From: Chamaea fasciata
Taxonomy: Eukaryota; Chordata; Aves; Passeriformes; Sylviidae
Direction of reading: 5' to 3'
Length of the DNA: 64,000 nucleotides
NCBI GenBank assembly: GCA_029207755.1
Contig: JARCOQ010000002.1
Location: forward strand, 112,455,745-112,519,744
Both the position numbers and the translations under genes were made by a program. Within the stretch, counting starts at the first letter, position 1; every line of letters begins with the position of its first letter. The notes beneath the pieces are model-generated. The model searched no databases. It was not told where the DNA came from and saw only the letters and a program-made list of their open reading frames with translations. Shown piece by piece: positions 12,901 through 24,946 of the stretch.

Positions 12901-14641
12901 CTTTGTCAGTTTGGGGTATTTGTGGAATATTCATTTCTTGAGGCCGTTTTCCACAGTGCCTATGCACTCTTGTCAAGTGGTGTTTATTGAACCTGCACTT
13001 TGAGCAGTTTTATGTACAGTGGCAGTGCAGATGCCAGCCCTAGCTAGCATTTATGAGATTATTGCTGTTGTTCACACAGAAATATTTAAGAAAACAGGCT
13101 CATCACCAGCAGAAACTCGTATCAGCCAGCTTGTACTCCTTTCCCAGGATGGGTTCAAATTCCTTCTGAAAATTACTCATCTGGTGTACTAGAGTCTGAT
13201 GGCCAATGTCCAACCAATCCCAGAGAAAACAAACACTTCCAGATAACTGCTCTCAGCTTCATATGAAGCTTTGATATCTTTCAGTGTGGTTGGGTTTTGA
13301 TAACAAAAGAAATCAATGAACTAAAAATCTGGTAATCAATTTGGTTAACCTAGCCCAGGAATTTCCTCTTGGAAAATTGACTTGCTTAATTACGAAGTGT
13401 TGGCAATCAGGTAAAGGTTGAATTTAAGCATCAATCTTTCACCTCTTAGAGGAAAACTGTAATGCCACAGCTCTTGTTGACCAGAAAGGATCTGTTTCCT
13501 TGTGCCACCTTCTCTAAGGAGAAGTATTTCGGTTTTATTTGTGCCTTCAAACACAAGGCTTCTTTCCACAGGCAGCAGGCAAGCAAAAAAATTCTTTCCT
13601 AAGGAATTCAAACAGCCACTGAACCAGAATAAAGAGGGAGTCAGACCTAAATTAAGACTGGTGAAGTAAGACATATTTTAGTCATTAACGAGGAAAATGC
13701 AGCAAGAGTGACGAGTGTGTGACATCCTACAACATGTTAATAATTTTTATACCAAGACATGGAAGAGTGGTAACTGTGATTCAGAAATAATTTCAGAAAT
13801 CATCATTCTTCCTCCAATTGAAATTGTATCCATAGGATTTCATTGAGCCACTTCAGTTAAAATTAAAAAGAAAGGTAAAGGGAAGTAGTTGAACATATTG
13901 GAACTGAAGTGTAAAAGTCTTAGTCACAGACAAAAGTTGTCTTGTCAAAAGTTGTGGGCAACACATTTGGCTGCTTGCATGGAAAGCACAGCTCCCTGAA
14001 AACTGCGTGTGCAAACAGCACTTCCTCATAACCACAGTTAAATAGATTTTGTCCTAAGTGAATTACTGGCTTGCTGAAGAATATAAACAGATGAAACTGA
14101 GCTGCATTTTTTCCTCCTTCATAACCTCCCTGATCCAATGAGCTGGATCAGCTCTTTGTTGGTGACCAATCAGTGATTTACAGTTTTCTGACTTCATCTG
14201 CTCCATTTATCACGGAATTAAAACAATGTCCAATTGTTGATAAAAATCGAGTGCTTTTATACCTGATACAGGAACAGTCCATAAAAGCTCGGGTAGCTGC
14301 AGGTAAATATAAAGAGGACACTTTATTGTTCCCCTTGTCAATCAACAAGCCTCCAAGCACTTTTACAAATATTTGGTTAAATGTGAATATAGCTGTTCTC
14401 CTCCTGATATGGAATACCATTAATTCCCTTTTGCAGAGCAGGAAATGCAGGCAGATAGGAACAAATTCGCTGAAGTTATACAGCAAATCTAGAGCAGAAG
14501 TAGTATGGAAAGCGAAAAAAAAAACCCCTCTCTTTATTATTCAGACAAACAAAGGGCAGTTCTTTTTGGATAGGATTTATCTCTGGTTATCTCATGCAGG
14601 TATTCAGAAAATGCTGCTGTTCAAAAAGTCTTGTTTTTTTT

Positions 14642-14672
<31 letters not shown>

Positions 14673-15984
14673 CCAGCACAGAATTATTACCAAATAAATG
14701 AAAAACACTAGTCTTCATGGAGCTATAGAAAATAACTTTTGGGGTTTTTTTTTGGTTTGTTGTTTGGTTGTTTTTTTTTTTTAATATGAGATGGCATGAT
14801 TAACAGTTTACATTTAAAAAAAACTTCTTATGATTAAATGATCAGTTGAGAAAATCTGGCTCCATTAAATCAATGTTAATTTTGTCCAAGATTACATCCA
14901 AAACATAACTTTTGGTTTCTAATTCAGAAAATAAAATCTTAAGATAAGATTATTTGTGCTTTGTTTCTTTTTATTTTATTAATCCATTATTTTTCTGCAT
15001 GCATCAGAAAGACTAAATGCATTTGATTCTAATGTGTACTGACACACAATTCTTTCACTGGTTGTTTGAAGCCAATCACATCAGAACTGAGTAGTTTTTC
15101 CTTCTGCAAATAAAAAGAAAATTAAAATGTTAAGTTAAAAGGAATTTTTGACATTTCTTTTTAATGAGAACAGTGAGATCATTCTGCATCGAAACTCGAA
15201 TTTACTGATGCATTGTAGTTTCTTCAGACCAGGCTGGCATATAAGTAACTAAAACTTGGCTTAATTGGCTGAGCAGTTTGGATTTTTTGCTGCTTTGTGC
15301 TATAAGTGCAAGACAAAGCTGAATTATCAGATCAGTGAAAGAAAAAAAAAGTCCCAAGTGTCAGGAAAAAAATCATACAATAAATGAAAGTTGTCATTCG
15401 ATTTCTGTGCCACAAGAGTAGGATTATTTTAATGTGGATAAGAGGTCAAATTTGTAGGTCAAATTCTCTTCTGATATGGGAAAATGCAGCTGTATTTACA
15501 TGATACACCCAGAAAAATCCAACAAAGAGCAAGGATTTGAATTTTTCTTCTCTCTTGTTATACAAAGGAGAAACCCATTGAAACAACATGCACCTGAACT
15601 AAAGTGAAGGTCACTTATTATTCCTGTCTTCCCTCTGAGAGACAGCAAAGAATTTAATTTTGCAACTCTGAAACTTTGCCTCTATACCAGAAAACTGAAT
15701 TGGGAGGAAAAAGGAAAAAAAAAAAAAAAAAGTGAGAACTAAAAAGAGTCTGGGCAATTTTATGTGTTTCCATCTGTGTGGGGCTTCAAACTCTTAAAAC
15801 ATTTTCTGAAAGGCTGGGAGAGAAGTGAGAATGTTCACAAGGACACACCTTTCTAATCTGCAGGCCCAGGAGACCCTCTCCCGTTTCCCAGATAACAGGG
15901 TAATTGCTTTAAGGAGTTGTGGTTTTTCAGCATATTTAGTTAACATCCTAACAAAGGACCACCTTCTGCTTCATTCAACCGCTG

Positions 15985-15985
<1 letters not shown>
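9970..15985. other. Intergenic DNA, AT-rich, no gene recognised
   Basis: A six-kilobase stretch without recognisable exons, RNA genes or named repeats. It contains A- or T-runs (for example 14,642-14,665) and AT-rich patches near 12,480-12,550. Conserved non-coding elements cannot be excluded without alignment. Confidence 0.4.

Positions 15986-16046
<61 letters not shown>
15986..16046. repeat. (ATA)n trinucleotide microsatellite
   Basis: About 20 uninterrupted ATA/TAA units. Likely length-polymorphic. Confidence 0.95.
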
Positions 16047-16769
16047 TCGTATTTGAAGATGTCTGCCCATTTATCTTGATTTTCAACTACACCTGCAGCA
16101 GGTAAATTTATGTGTGTGTATTCATGGTAATGCCAGCCAGATGCAAATGTACTTCCAAAGTCAACATCCACTCAGTTTAAGCTTACTTATTAAATGACTA
16201 ATTATGTTTCCCAGGTTTGGCGTAGTTTTATGGGTGAGTGGGTACCTGTAGTTTCTGCCAACCACAGAGATCTTTCACGGTACCAAGGGAAGAAAAAAAA
16301 AAATCAGAGAAGACATCACCAATTGAATATTGGTGGGGGGTTTTTTCCCCAGTTGTGGGCTTTAACACCGAAATTCCCTGGAGATGGCTCTAATTGTAGT
16401 TCTATTGGAATGGTAAAAAGAAGTTTTGATTTTAATCCCGGAGTGTCAAGGGCAAGCTCACCCTGAGTGTTTGGAGTAAGTACTCGGATGTTTGGATTTA
16501 GGGAGACTTTATCTCCCACTGCCCCGGGGTTTTGATTAGACACCTGAAACACAGGCAGAAATCGGCATACAAGGGAGCATATGGCAAGTTGGGCATTAAC
16601 CGAGTGGGAAACGAACCGTGTTGACAAAAGCGCCCGCAGAAACAAAGGGAGTTATGACAAATGACCTCATTGTGGTCTTGGGAAACAGAGGGGCAGGTGT
16701 GATGGTTCTTGTACCAATCTCTTCACCCTCCTGACCGGTGAAACATCACGGAGCTGAGTCGGGAGGTTG

Positions 16770-16974
16770 ATGTTGGATTTTCGGGAAAGGTTCTTCTTCC
16801 CCTGGTCTCCCCGGGGAATGGGCACGGCCCCGAGGCTGCCAGAGCTCCAGGAGTGTTTGGACAGCGCTGCCAGGGATGTCCAGGCTGGGATTTTTGGGGC
16901 GTCTGGGCAGGGCCAGGAGCTGGACTCGATGACCCTGATGGGTCTCTTCCAACTCAGAATATTCTATGATTCTA
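16770..16974 (+). mobile_element. CR1 LINE 3' end
   Basis: Shows the blocks 'CCAGAGCTCCAGGAGTGTTTGGACA', 'GGGCAGGGCCAGGAGCTGGACTCGATGA' in part, 'GGTCTCTTCCAACTC' and the terminal ATTCTATGATTCT. It is the least diverged + strand CR1 tail in the window. The 5' boundary is approximate. Confidence 0.85.
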
Positions 16975-19400
16975 AAAATGGGTGGGCAGAGCTACCTCAT
17001 AGAACAGGGCTGAGGAGGTGCCAGAGGAAGCCAAAGGTATCCCGGGGTAGGATGCACAAAGTAAGTGATGCCAGACATCTGAAAAGAGCAGTTTCTGCAT
17101 CATTTTATTTATTAATTCAGATGCTTAGCACCGGTCCGTGGAAAGGTTAGCTGTGAGGAACCAAAAGAGCACATCCAAGCATCGTATTGCTGCAGAAATA
17201 CAGAGGAGGAAGTGGTCTGCTAAACATTTAACTTATTAATAAATTTTATTATTAATACCATTGAACTTATTAATATTTAAGTGCGATAAAGGTGCTGGGA
17301 GAGATTGCTGGGTCATGCTGAAGGTCTCCACACCCTGACTTCTGGGCAGTAGCCTCTGGGCTGCCCAGCAAGAGCACATCCCTCTCCAGCAGACACTGCC
17401 TGCTCCTCCCAAAACACGCAGCCACTCGGAAAAAACCGAACCCTGCCCTTAATTCTCCTTTAGAGGATGTTTATAACCCATTAATAAAACGAATGCTCCG
17501 CATCCCGCTCCGCCGTAGCGCGACTTAAAACACGATTACACGCTCCCGGAGATAATTTCGGATGAGATAACACGGTCAGGAACTCAGCCTTCACCAGGGA
17601 GGACGAGCTGAACAGACCAGGCAGCTTCTTCTGCCAAGAGGAGGCAATGACCCCCTCCCCAGCGCTGCCTCTCCTGTTCCTCTGACCTTTGTCAGCAAGC
17701 TGAGTTAACCTCGGGGAATATTAACCCAGGCTGGCGAACAAAAAAAAAAAAAAAAAAAAAAAAGCTTTTACTACTCTAGAGCCCTTTAGTGAGCCAGATA
17801 CCAACCAGGAGGGAGGGAATAACTGGCGGAAAGAGGGTGGGAATGCGCTGTTCGCTGACCAGCTCGGCTCTCTCTGAGAAGAAAAGGTGTTAACAGGGGT
17901 AATCAGCGAGCTGCTGGCGAACGCCCAGATCTTCAAGGCTGTAACTAAGCAGAGCTCCATTGATTTGAGGCCGGCTGCCCTGGATCTCCCCCTCCTGCAT
18001 CTCTGGTGTTGTTTCCTAGAGCACAAAGCAGCGCCGGGTCCTCGTAAAGGGTTTAAACTCCCCTGGCAGAGCAGCTCAGAGTATTTTTTAACCTCCTGCC
18101 GCGTCCTTCTGCCCAGTTCTTCTTGTGACACATGAATTGATGTCATACCTTAAATGTGGCTTCATACACACTGACAGGAGCCAGCGTATATTTTTTTAAA
18201 ATCTCTCTCCTTATCCGTAGCCATCGTGCAAGACGTTTGGACAAATCCAAACTGAGCTTCAGGATATTCTAAACTCAAAAGAAATACAGTTTTGAATTAA
18301 AAGTTATTAGGTTATGTCTTGAGAAAGGAACGAGACTATCAGTACAGGAGTGCATAACCTCCAAACGACTTTCAAAGAAAAGAATTCGTGAATTTCCAAA
18401 GAAACTAAGCGTGCAGTTCCTCTAGCAGAACTGAGCAGATCTTCAGGGATATTTTTCTTGTGGCCATGATGCCAAGGAACTATTTGTGGGGCTATTTCCC
18501 TCCGTTTTGGTAAGGAAACTTAACATGGAAATTTTATGACCGGGCATCCTGTTTCATACCTAAAACATCTCTGAGGTCTGAAGGCCATCTATTGCTGTAA
18601 ATTAAAGACAAGGACATGCCACACAGGTGGGCATGTTAGAGAACCACAGAAGGTGACTGTTCTGGTTTTTTGGTTGTGTCTGGGACGATTTTACCTTTTG
18701 CTTCAGATGAATTTTGAGATCAAATTCCTGCAACTGAATCCATACTGGAAAATGAATCTCACTGATTCCTTTTGGGAGCTCAGGAGCAGTAGCCCCCAAA
18801 ATAGTGCAGCTTAAAAACATAACCTAAACTTTAAAGATGCTTTAGAAAACACTTCTTATGTTTTTGTACCTAGGGGTCTGCAGATTCATAGTTCTGTCTG
18901 AACAAACACATGGACCTGGAAAAATACTGAAGGTACAGTCTTGGTGCACTTGATATAATTCCTTGATATGCATTTGGAAATATAAACAAACCGCAGACAC
19001 TTGCATGCCAAACTTGTGTACTTTGCCTTATCTGCAGTCCCCCTACAGAGATGTTAAGCATAGCATGCAGCAATATTGCAGCGAAATCAGAGCTGTTATT
19101 GACAGTGAGAGGAATTTCTTCATCTGAGAACTTACTTTTCCAGTACTACCCTGAAGTTTTGGGATGTGAGTGGAATTTTTTATTATTTGCCTTTTTTTTT
19201 TTTTTTTTCCCTGTGGGGCTCAGCTTTGGCAGACAATAAACCCCTCCCTCACTGTAGGTCTGCCTTACAGGTGGCACCACAAGTCACCACAGCGTTGTAA
19301 ATAAAGCGACCATTGAGATGGCAGTAATTTTCCAGAGCACCCCGTTATTAAATGACCCTAAAAAAAAAAAAAAAGTCCAAAGAAAACGGAAGTCATTTTT
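16975..19400. other. DNA upstream of the TMPRSS2 promoter
   Basis: No exon recognised. Holds a 24-nt A run (17,740-17,763) and a T run near 19,190-19,209. It could contain upstream regulatory elements of TMPRSS2, but I see none that I can name. Confidence 0.4.
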
Positions 19401-19699
19401 CCCCGGCCGGTGTTTTACCAGCAATCTTTATCAGGTGCTGACCTGCCCTGTTCAGGGAAGTGTTGCGAGTCCTTATTTTACTGCAACACCCTGAAATGGA
19501 AGCCGACAGGGACCCAGGGGCGAGTTCAAAAAACAGGGCACTGGGTTAGAGCAGCGACAGCCAAACCCGGGGGTTTTACACGGGGAGGGGGCACAGACAC
19601 CGCCTGCCCCTCGCCGGGCTCCCTTCGCTTCCCTCCGGCGAGTTGGCTTCGCAAACACCCGCGGGAGGAGGAGGAGGGCTGGGGGCACAGGGAAGGGAA

Positions 19700-19927
19700 G
19701 GGAGAACCCTCCGTGTCCATCCGGGCCCGGCGGGCTGCGGGGGCTCGGGGCGAGCCGGGCGGGCGCGGGCAGCGCCGGGTCCCGCCCGCCGCGGGAGGAA
19801 GGGGCCGGGCAAGATCCACCTGCGGGCACCTGCCCCAGCTCCAGCCCCGCACCGAGACTCCTCCCCGCCCGCTCCCGGCTCCCTCCGCTGCCTGCCTGCC
19901 TGCCTTCCATCCCCTGCCGAGCCCCAG
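19700..19927 (+). other. TMPRSS2: TMPRSS2 exon 1, non-coding (putative)
   Basis: The GC-rich block ends in CCCCAG followed by GTAAGC, a strong splice donor at 19,928, inside the CpG island. Its position and character fit a 5' untranslated first exon. The 5' boundary given is arbitrary. Confidence 0.5.
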
Positions 19928-20220
19928 GTAAGCGCTGCTCTCCCCTTCGCCTTGGGAATCGCCGTCTCGCCGGCTGCGCTTGGCTTTTCCCTGAGAAACT
20001 TGGGGAGGATGAGGAGGGACCGCGGCGGTGTCTGGGAGCCCTCGTCCCGCGGGGGAGGAGGCGCCGGAGGATTGAAAACCGAGAGGGATGTGGCTCTCGC
20101 CCCGTCCCCCACCCCCCCCGCTTTCCCCGGTGTCCCCTGTCCGCAGCCGGTTTGTCGCCAGCGGGAGATGCAGAGCGATAAAGTTGCGCTTTCCCGCGGG
20201 CCGGGATGTAAAGGGAAAAC

Positions 20221-20505
20221 GGGAGCCAAAGCTGCACGGAGGAGGTGGATGGGGAAGCCAGGATAGCCGGGAGCCAAAGGTGCAGGGAGGAGGTGGATGG
20301 GGAAATGGGATAGCCGGGAGCCAAAGGTGCAGGGAGGAGGTGGATGGGGGCGGCCAAGGTAGCCGGGATTGTCGGGATCCAAAGGAAGGAGGTGGATGGG
20401 GAAGTCGGGATAGTCGGGATCCAAAGGCGCACGGAGGAAGGAGGTGGATGGGGAGGCCAGAATAGGCAGGATAGTCGGGAGCCAAAGGAAGGGGGAGGAT
20501 GGGCG
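20221..20505. repeat. GC-rich minisatellite in TMPRSS2 intron 1
   Basis: About six imperfect tandem copies of a 47-60 bp unit built from GGGAGCCAAAGGTGCA, GGAGGAGGTGGATGGGG and a (GC)CAGGATAGCC-type end. It begins ~300 bp downstream of the exon 1 donor. Units vary by small internal deletions and substitutions. Confidence 0.85.
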
Positions 20506-22464
20506 CTGTGGATTCAGTGATAAACGGGCTCCCGGGAGGTGCGCAGGGCTCAGCCAGCGCCGGCCCGCCTCGCCCCGCTCCAGGTGGAGCTCGTCCATCT
20601 CCTGCCCTGGCGATGAAGGGTAAAAGATTGGGCAACTTCCTCAAGGTCACCGAGCGAGCAGAGAGAGTAAAGCAGAACGACGTTTAGTTCTGGGGCCTCT
20701 TCTGGGTGTCTTAATGCATCGGGTTTTAGGAAAAACGCTAATTTCGGGTGAAAGTCGGCACAGCCCGTCGAGTGGTTTTGGAAAAGTAGCTTTTAGAAGA
20801 GCCGCACTATCGAAACTTCTGTGCCAAAGCTTTGCACACTGAAGTCAATCCAGCCCACACCTCCTCGCAGGTGGCTTTGTCTTCATTGCTTACCTGGGCA
20901 TCGAATCTCAACCTGAACTTCCTGGGTGGGTGGGTGTCTGTGGATTTAAGGGAGCATTGTCACGCTGAGCCTTTGTCCTAAGTGGTTCTGTTTGTCCTGA
21001 CTTAAGTGACACCAACATCTCCAGTGCTTTAGAAAGAGCCAAAGGAAGCAGCTTGGTTTACTTGCATCACCCAGGGCAATATTAGGCGTGGAAAGAGGTG
21101 GACGTTGTGTGTGGCATAGGTCAACGAACTGGGAAAATAGTAAGGCTTTTTCCTACAGGTGTAGATATAAAGTCAAAAGACAGGTGGGCTAAGATAAATG
21201 TTGGTGTCAAAGTAGGACTTCACGTGCCTTTTTGTATTTCTTCCTTTTATTCTTAAACTGTTAAAATTTATTCTGGCTCATAGTCAACCTAGAGCAAATC
21301 TACCACGGTAGCCTAGCCTGAAATTGTAAATAAGTTGGAACTACATTCCTGTATGTTGATGGAAAAACAAAGCAACACATTACTCTGGGATGCTGGTCAA
21401 AATATTTGTCTTGGAGTTGCCTGTCCTGAAGATGTGGGTTTTTCCTCCTGGGCTGGTCTACACTGAGTGGTGGCTCAGTGGTGCCTGGGCTCTGCAGCAG
21501 TGCTTTGGTGTGAATCCTGAAACCTGTTCCTGGCAATAGGAGCCTCCCCGTGGAGTCAATTCAAACCTCCTGCCAGCAGGATTTGCTTTTCACTCTTATC
21601 TACCACAGACCTCGTAGAAGTGGTTTGCAGCTCCTCAGGACCTGTAGGTCACAGGCTAAAAAATCGCTGACCTGGACAACTAAATCAGTCTGGTTTGTTA
21701 ACATTGCTGGGTTTTATTTTCCTGCAGTGTGGGTACCTAGTGCTACCTTACTCATATCACATTAATTTGCTGCTCAGATATGGTGAACAAGAGTTCTGGA
21801 GAGGTTTATTTCCTTGCCAGTGGCATAGACAGACACTTGAGTTTAGCCAGAAGGTAATAATCAAATATGAAGATATTAGCAAACATGCTTCTGCTAGAAA
21901 GTTATTTGCTTATGCTTTGGAAGAAGGGCAAGGGCAAAACCTGGGATGTAAGGGAAGTAAGAATCCAAAGGCCAAGCTGGCTACTGCTGCATCCTGCAGC
22001 CCCTCCTGTGATCTGGTCCTCAGTGCTGTGGTTTGCAGTTGTTGCCTGAACAACAATGGGTCTATCTCCCACCACGCCTCTGGTTCTTCTGGGCTCTTGG
22101 TCCTTTCTGTTTCAGAAATGACTGGTTTTGTAGGGTCTTGTGCCACTCACCACCTGCTCAGAGAAATGAGAAAAAAAGAGCGTTTCAGCCTCCTTCCTCA
22201 CCCCACTGTTCCTAACAAAGCACATGATCTACTTGTGACAAGGCTGAGTTTGAAGCCATTGTCTGTTTTCAGACAGATAATAATAATAATCATAGACTAT
22301 TATTTGTAGTATTAGTATGGCACCCTATAACTTTTTAAAAAGTGATTGCCATGCTCAGAGATTTTTAATGCTTTTTTTTTTTTTCCACGTGGAAGTAGAA
22401 TTAATCTCAGTTTCCTGGCCTGGGGAAACCTGCAGTGGACTTCACTGAGCTGCTGCTGATAGTG

Positions 22465-22503
22465 CTTATCAAGAGGCACTGGTTTTTAACACCTCTTGAT
22501 AAG
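22465..22503. repeat. Perfect inverted repeat, potential hairpin
   Basis: CTTATCAAGAGG (22,465-22,476) is matched perfectly by CCTCTTGATAAG (22,492-22,503) with a 15-nt loop. No function is evident; it lies in an intron. Confidence 0.8.
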
Positions 22504-23096
22504 TAGTTGTACAGTATAATGACATTTGAGGAGCTAATCTAGAATAGCTTCAAAACTGTTTCTTAGGAGCTGTGAGAAGGACGAGGTTTTGTTTGTGGCA
22601 ACCTTTCTGGTAAATATTTGCATAGTCTCGGGAGTTCTTTGAAATACTTGTGATGTTACTGCACAGGCATGCTGAGTAGAGCTCACCTCTGTTGAGGTTT
22701 GTGGAAAGGCCAGGACACTGTAGGACCCTGATTTAATGACTTTGAGACATTCAGTTAATTTGTCTTTGATCCCTGCCAGAGGATAAATGGAGTCAATTAA
22801 AATCACTTTTTTAAAATAATCACAATAAAAATATTCAGTGCCACTTCCTGAAGAAGTGTCAAGGAAATCTTGGAAATGAAATGGAATGAAAAATCTTATT
22901 TAGCTCCTTTCCTTTTTCATTCATAACTGGATTTTTTTTTAACCTTTCTATACTTCATTTGCAAGTCATGATAATTTTTAATACTGATTGTTGAACAGGA
23001 ATCTTGACCACGTTTCTTTCCTCTTGTCCAGGTGACAAGGCAGGAACTGTCCTGTGAAATGATCATGAAAACGAATCTGGAATCTCCTCTTTTCTA

Positions 23097-23165
23097 ATTT
23101 TATTTTATTTTATTTTATTTTATTTTATTTTATTTTATTTTATTTTATTTTATTTTATTTTATTT
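23097..23165. repeat. (TTTTA)n pentanucleotide microsatellite
   Basis: About 14 uninterrupted TTTTA units within TMPRSS2 intron 1. Confidence 0.95.
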
Positions 23166-24946
23166 CGTCACTAACCTTTCCTGCACACCATCATGTCATG
23201 GTTATATTGTGTTCATGTGATGTTGCTGAAATTTCTCGGTGGCCATAAACAGGTTGGAAATGAAAAAAATGATGACAGCATACTTTCTTTTTAGCGTCAT
23301 CAAAGCCATAAAATGTTGGCTTGCCCTTCCTTAGGGTTGAGCTTTGCACTGAAATTACTCCTATGCTATTTCAATGAGTTCTGTTGGTTTGCTTGATACA
23401 GGAAATTTTTTGGATGTGATGCAGTGTGTTAGGTTCATGTAGAATGTCTGGATGCTTTTATGCTTCCTCCTTTTTAGATGAGCTTGACTTCATTTGTTTT
23501 TTGACCTCTGCTCTGTCCTCTTACATCTTTCTTGTTTACATGTGGTTGCTGTTATGAAGGCCTAACTGTGAAGAACTAGTTGGGGTTTTTTTTTTGTTCT
23601 GGGGTTTCTTTTTCAATTGTTGATAACCATCACAGAACTGGGCAAACAGCTGATGTTTCTGTTTCAGGAAATAGCACAGAACATGTATTGGAGAATATGT
23701 AAATGCAGGGAGCAAGCTGTTGCCAACAGGACTCTGGCTTCTTTGGCCAGGTGAATTCAGTGTTGATTTAGGATATCTGGAGGTACTTATTCCATCCTAT
23801 TGACTTGGGCATGGAAACAGCCTATAGGGATCCCTGTGTAAAAGCTTGTGGAAACAATTAACAATTGCAACACGGTGTGTGCTGAGGAAGTCCTGTTATT
23901 TCTTGCATGGAGATCCAGGGTAAAAGGCAGCTCTGGTGTCATTACAAAATCCTGCTTAGACCTTTAGGGTTTCTTTGCTTTTCATTCTATCTCTTGCCTT
24001 TTTGGGATGTTGGCCAGAAAAGGACACAGGAGGTGTGAGGGAGCCATGAGCTGATGCTGCTGTAGTGAGGCAAAAGCACAGTCTCATTTTTTGCCCAAAA
24101 TTCACCAAAATTCAGTCAGGGGTTTAGGAGCACGTGACAGTGAGGACCATGTACAGCTGAGAAGCACAACTCTGTGCTTGGTGTTTCCTGCCCAGGGCAC
24201 AGAGGGACTGTCACTGTGGTAGGGATGAGGAGAAGCCTTTGGAGGGCTGAGAGTCTGGAAAGTCCATTTTTGGTTAAATAGGATGTTGTCAAATGAAATG
24301 CAGACCAACTCTGCTGCAACTTTTACTTAAAGACCTGATTTGCAGAAATCTGGAAAAACTAATAAAAAAACCCCAGAAAAGCTATTGGATTTAATTTGTT
24401 TTGAATCAGTCCAATATAATTTTTTTGTATTGTTTTTTGGCTGCGTTCCTTTTTTGTTTTCATTTTTTACAAATTTACTGGAAATAGTGATGCATTTCTT
24501 TAATCCTAATGACCCATGCCATAACATTAACACTCCTGAGGCATATGTAAGAAGCTCAGATACTTCAAAATGTGTGGCAACACAATTTGCTTTATTCATC
24601 AGTGAACTGGGTTAGTGGCAGCTTTTTACTCTTTGTCTCTCCTGTCATTAGAAACAGTGGCTTTATTCCTGCACTTTGAGTTATGAAAGAAAAACTCAGT
24701 TTTGGACACTCTGTGTTGCTGGAGGTCTAAATGCTGGTTCAGCTCCATCCATACTGGAGTTTTTGAAATTTAAGGGCTTGACTGCCTAGGACTGATGGGT
24801 CCCTTTCATTATTTGGGTGCACTTTTTCCAGAGCTGGAAGGTGTTAGCAAGCCAACCCTCAAGCCTTGGTACACTGTGACACCTCGAAGCCTGCTCTGGT
24901 GATGATATGCTTTTGGTTTGCTTATCCCGGGTTTCAGCACCATTTA

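Larger units (their letters stand above)
19560..20620 (+). promoter_or_regulatory. TMPRSS2: CpG-island promoter region of TMPRSS2
   Basis: About 1 kb that is conspicuously GC- and CpG-rich compared with the AT-rich flanks. It contains the putative exon 1 donor at 19,928. It lies about 9 kb upstream of the exon with the start codon, which is the usual TMPRSS2 layout of a non-coding first exon and a long first intron. No TATA box stands out, as is common in CpG-island promoters. The exact transcription start cannot be read from sequence alone. Confidence 0.6.
20620..24946 (+). other. TMPRSS2: TMPRSS2 intron 1, first part
   Basis: No exon recognised. Contains a perfect 12-bp inverted repeat (22,465-22,503) and a (TTTTA)n tract (23,097-23,165), listed separately. 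Confidence 0.5.

Noticed and set aside
14173..14667. 164-codon + strand open frame
   Set aside because: Ends in a poly(Phe) tract encoded by a T run. No domain, no promoter and no splice signals that I can support.
15825..16171. Poly-isoleucine open frames on both strands
   Set aside because: Direct translation of the (ATA)n microsatellite.
19473..20650. Long overlapping - strand open frames (over 300 codons) across the CpG island
   Set aside because: GC-rich DNA has few stop codons. The translations are low-complexity Pro/Arg/Gly strings caused by the minisatellite, with no known domain and no splice context.
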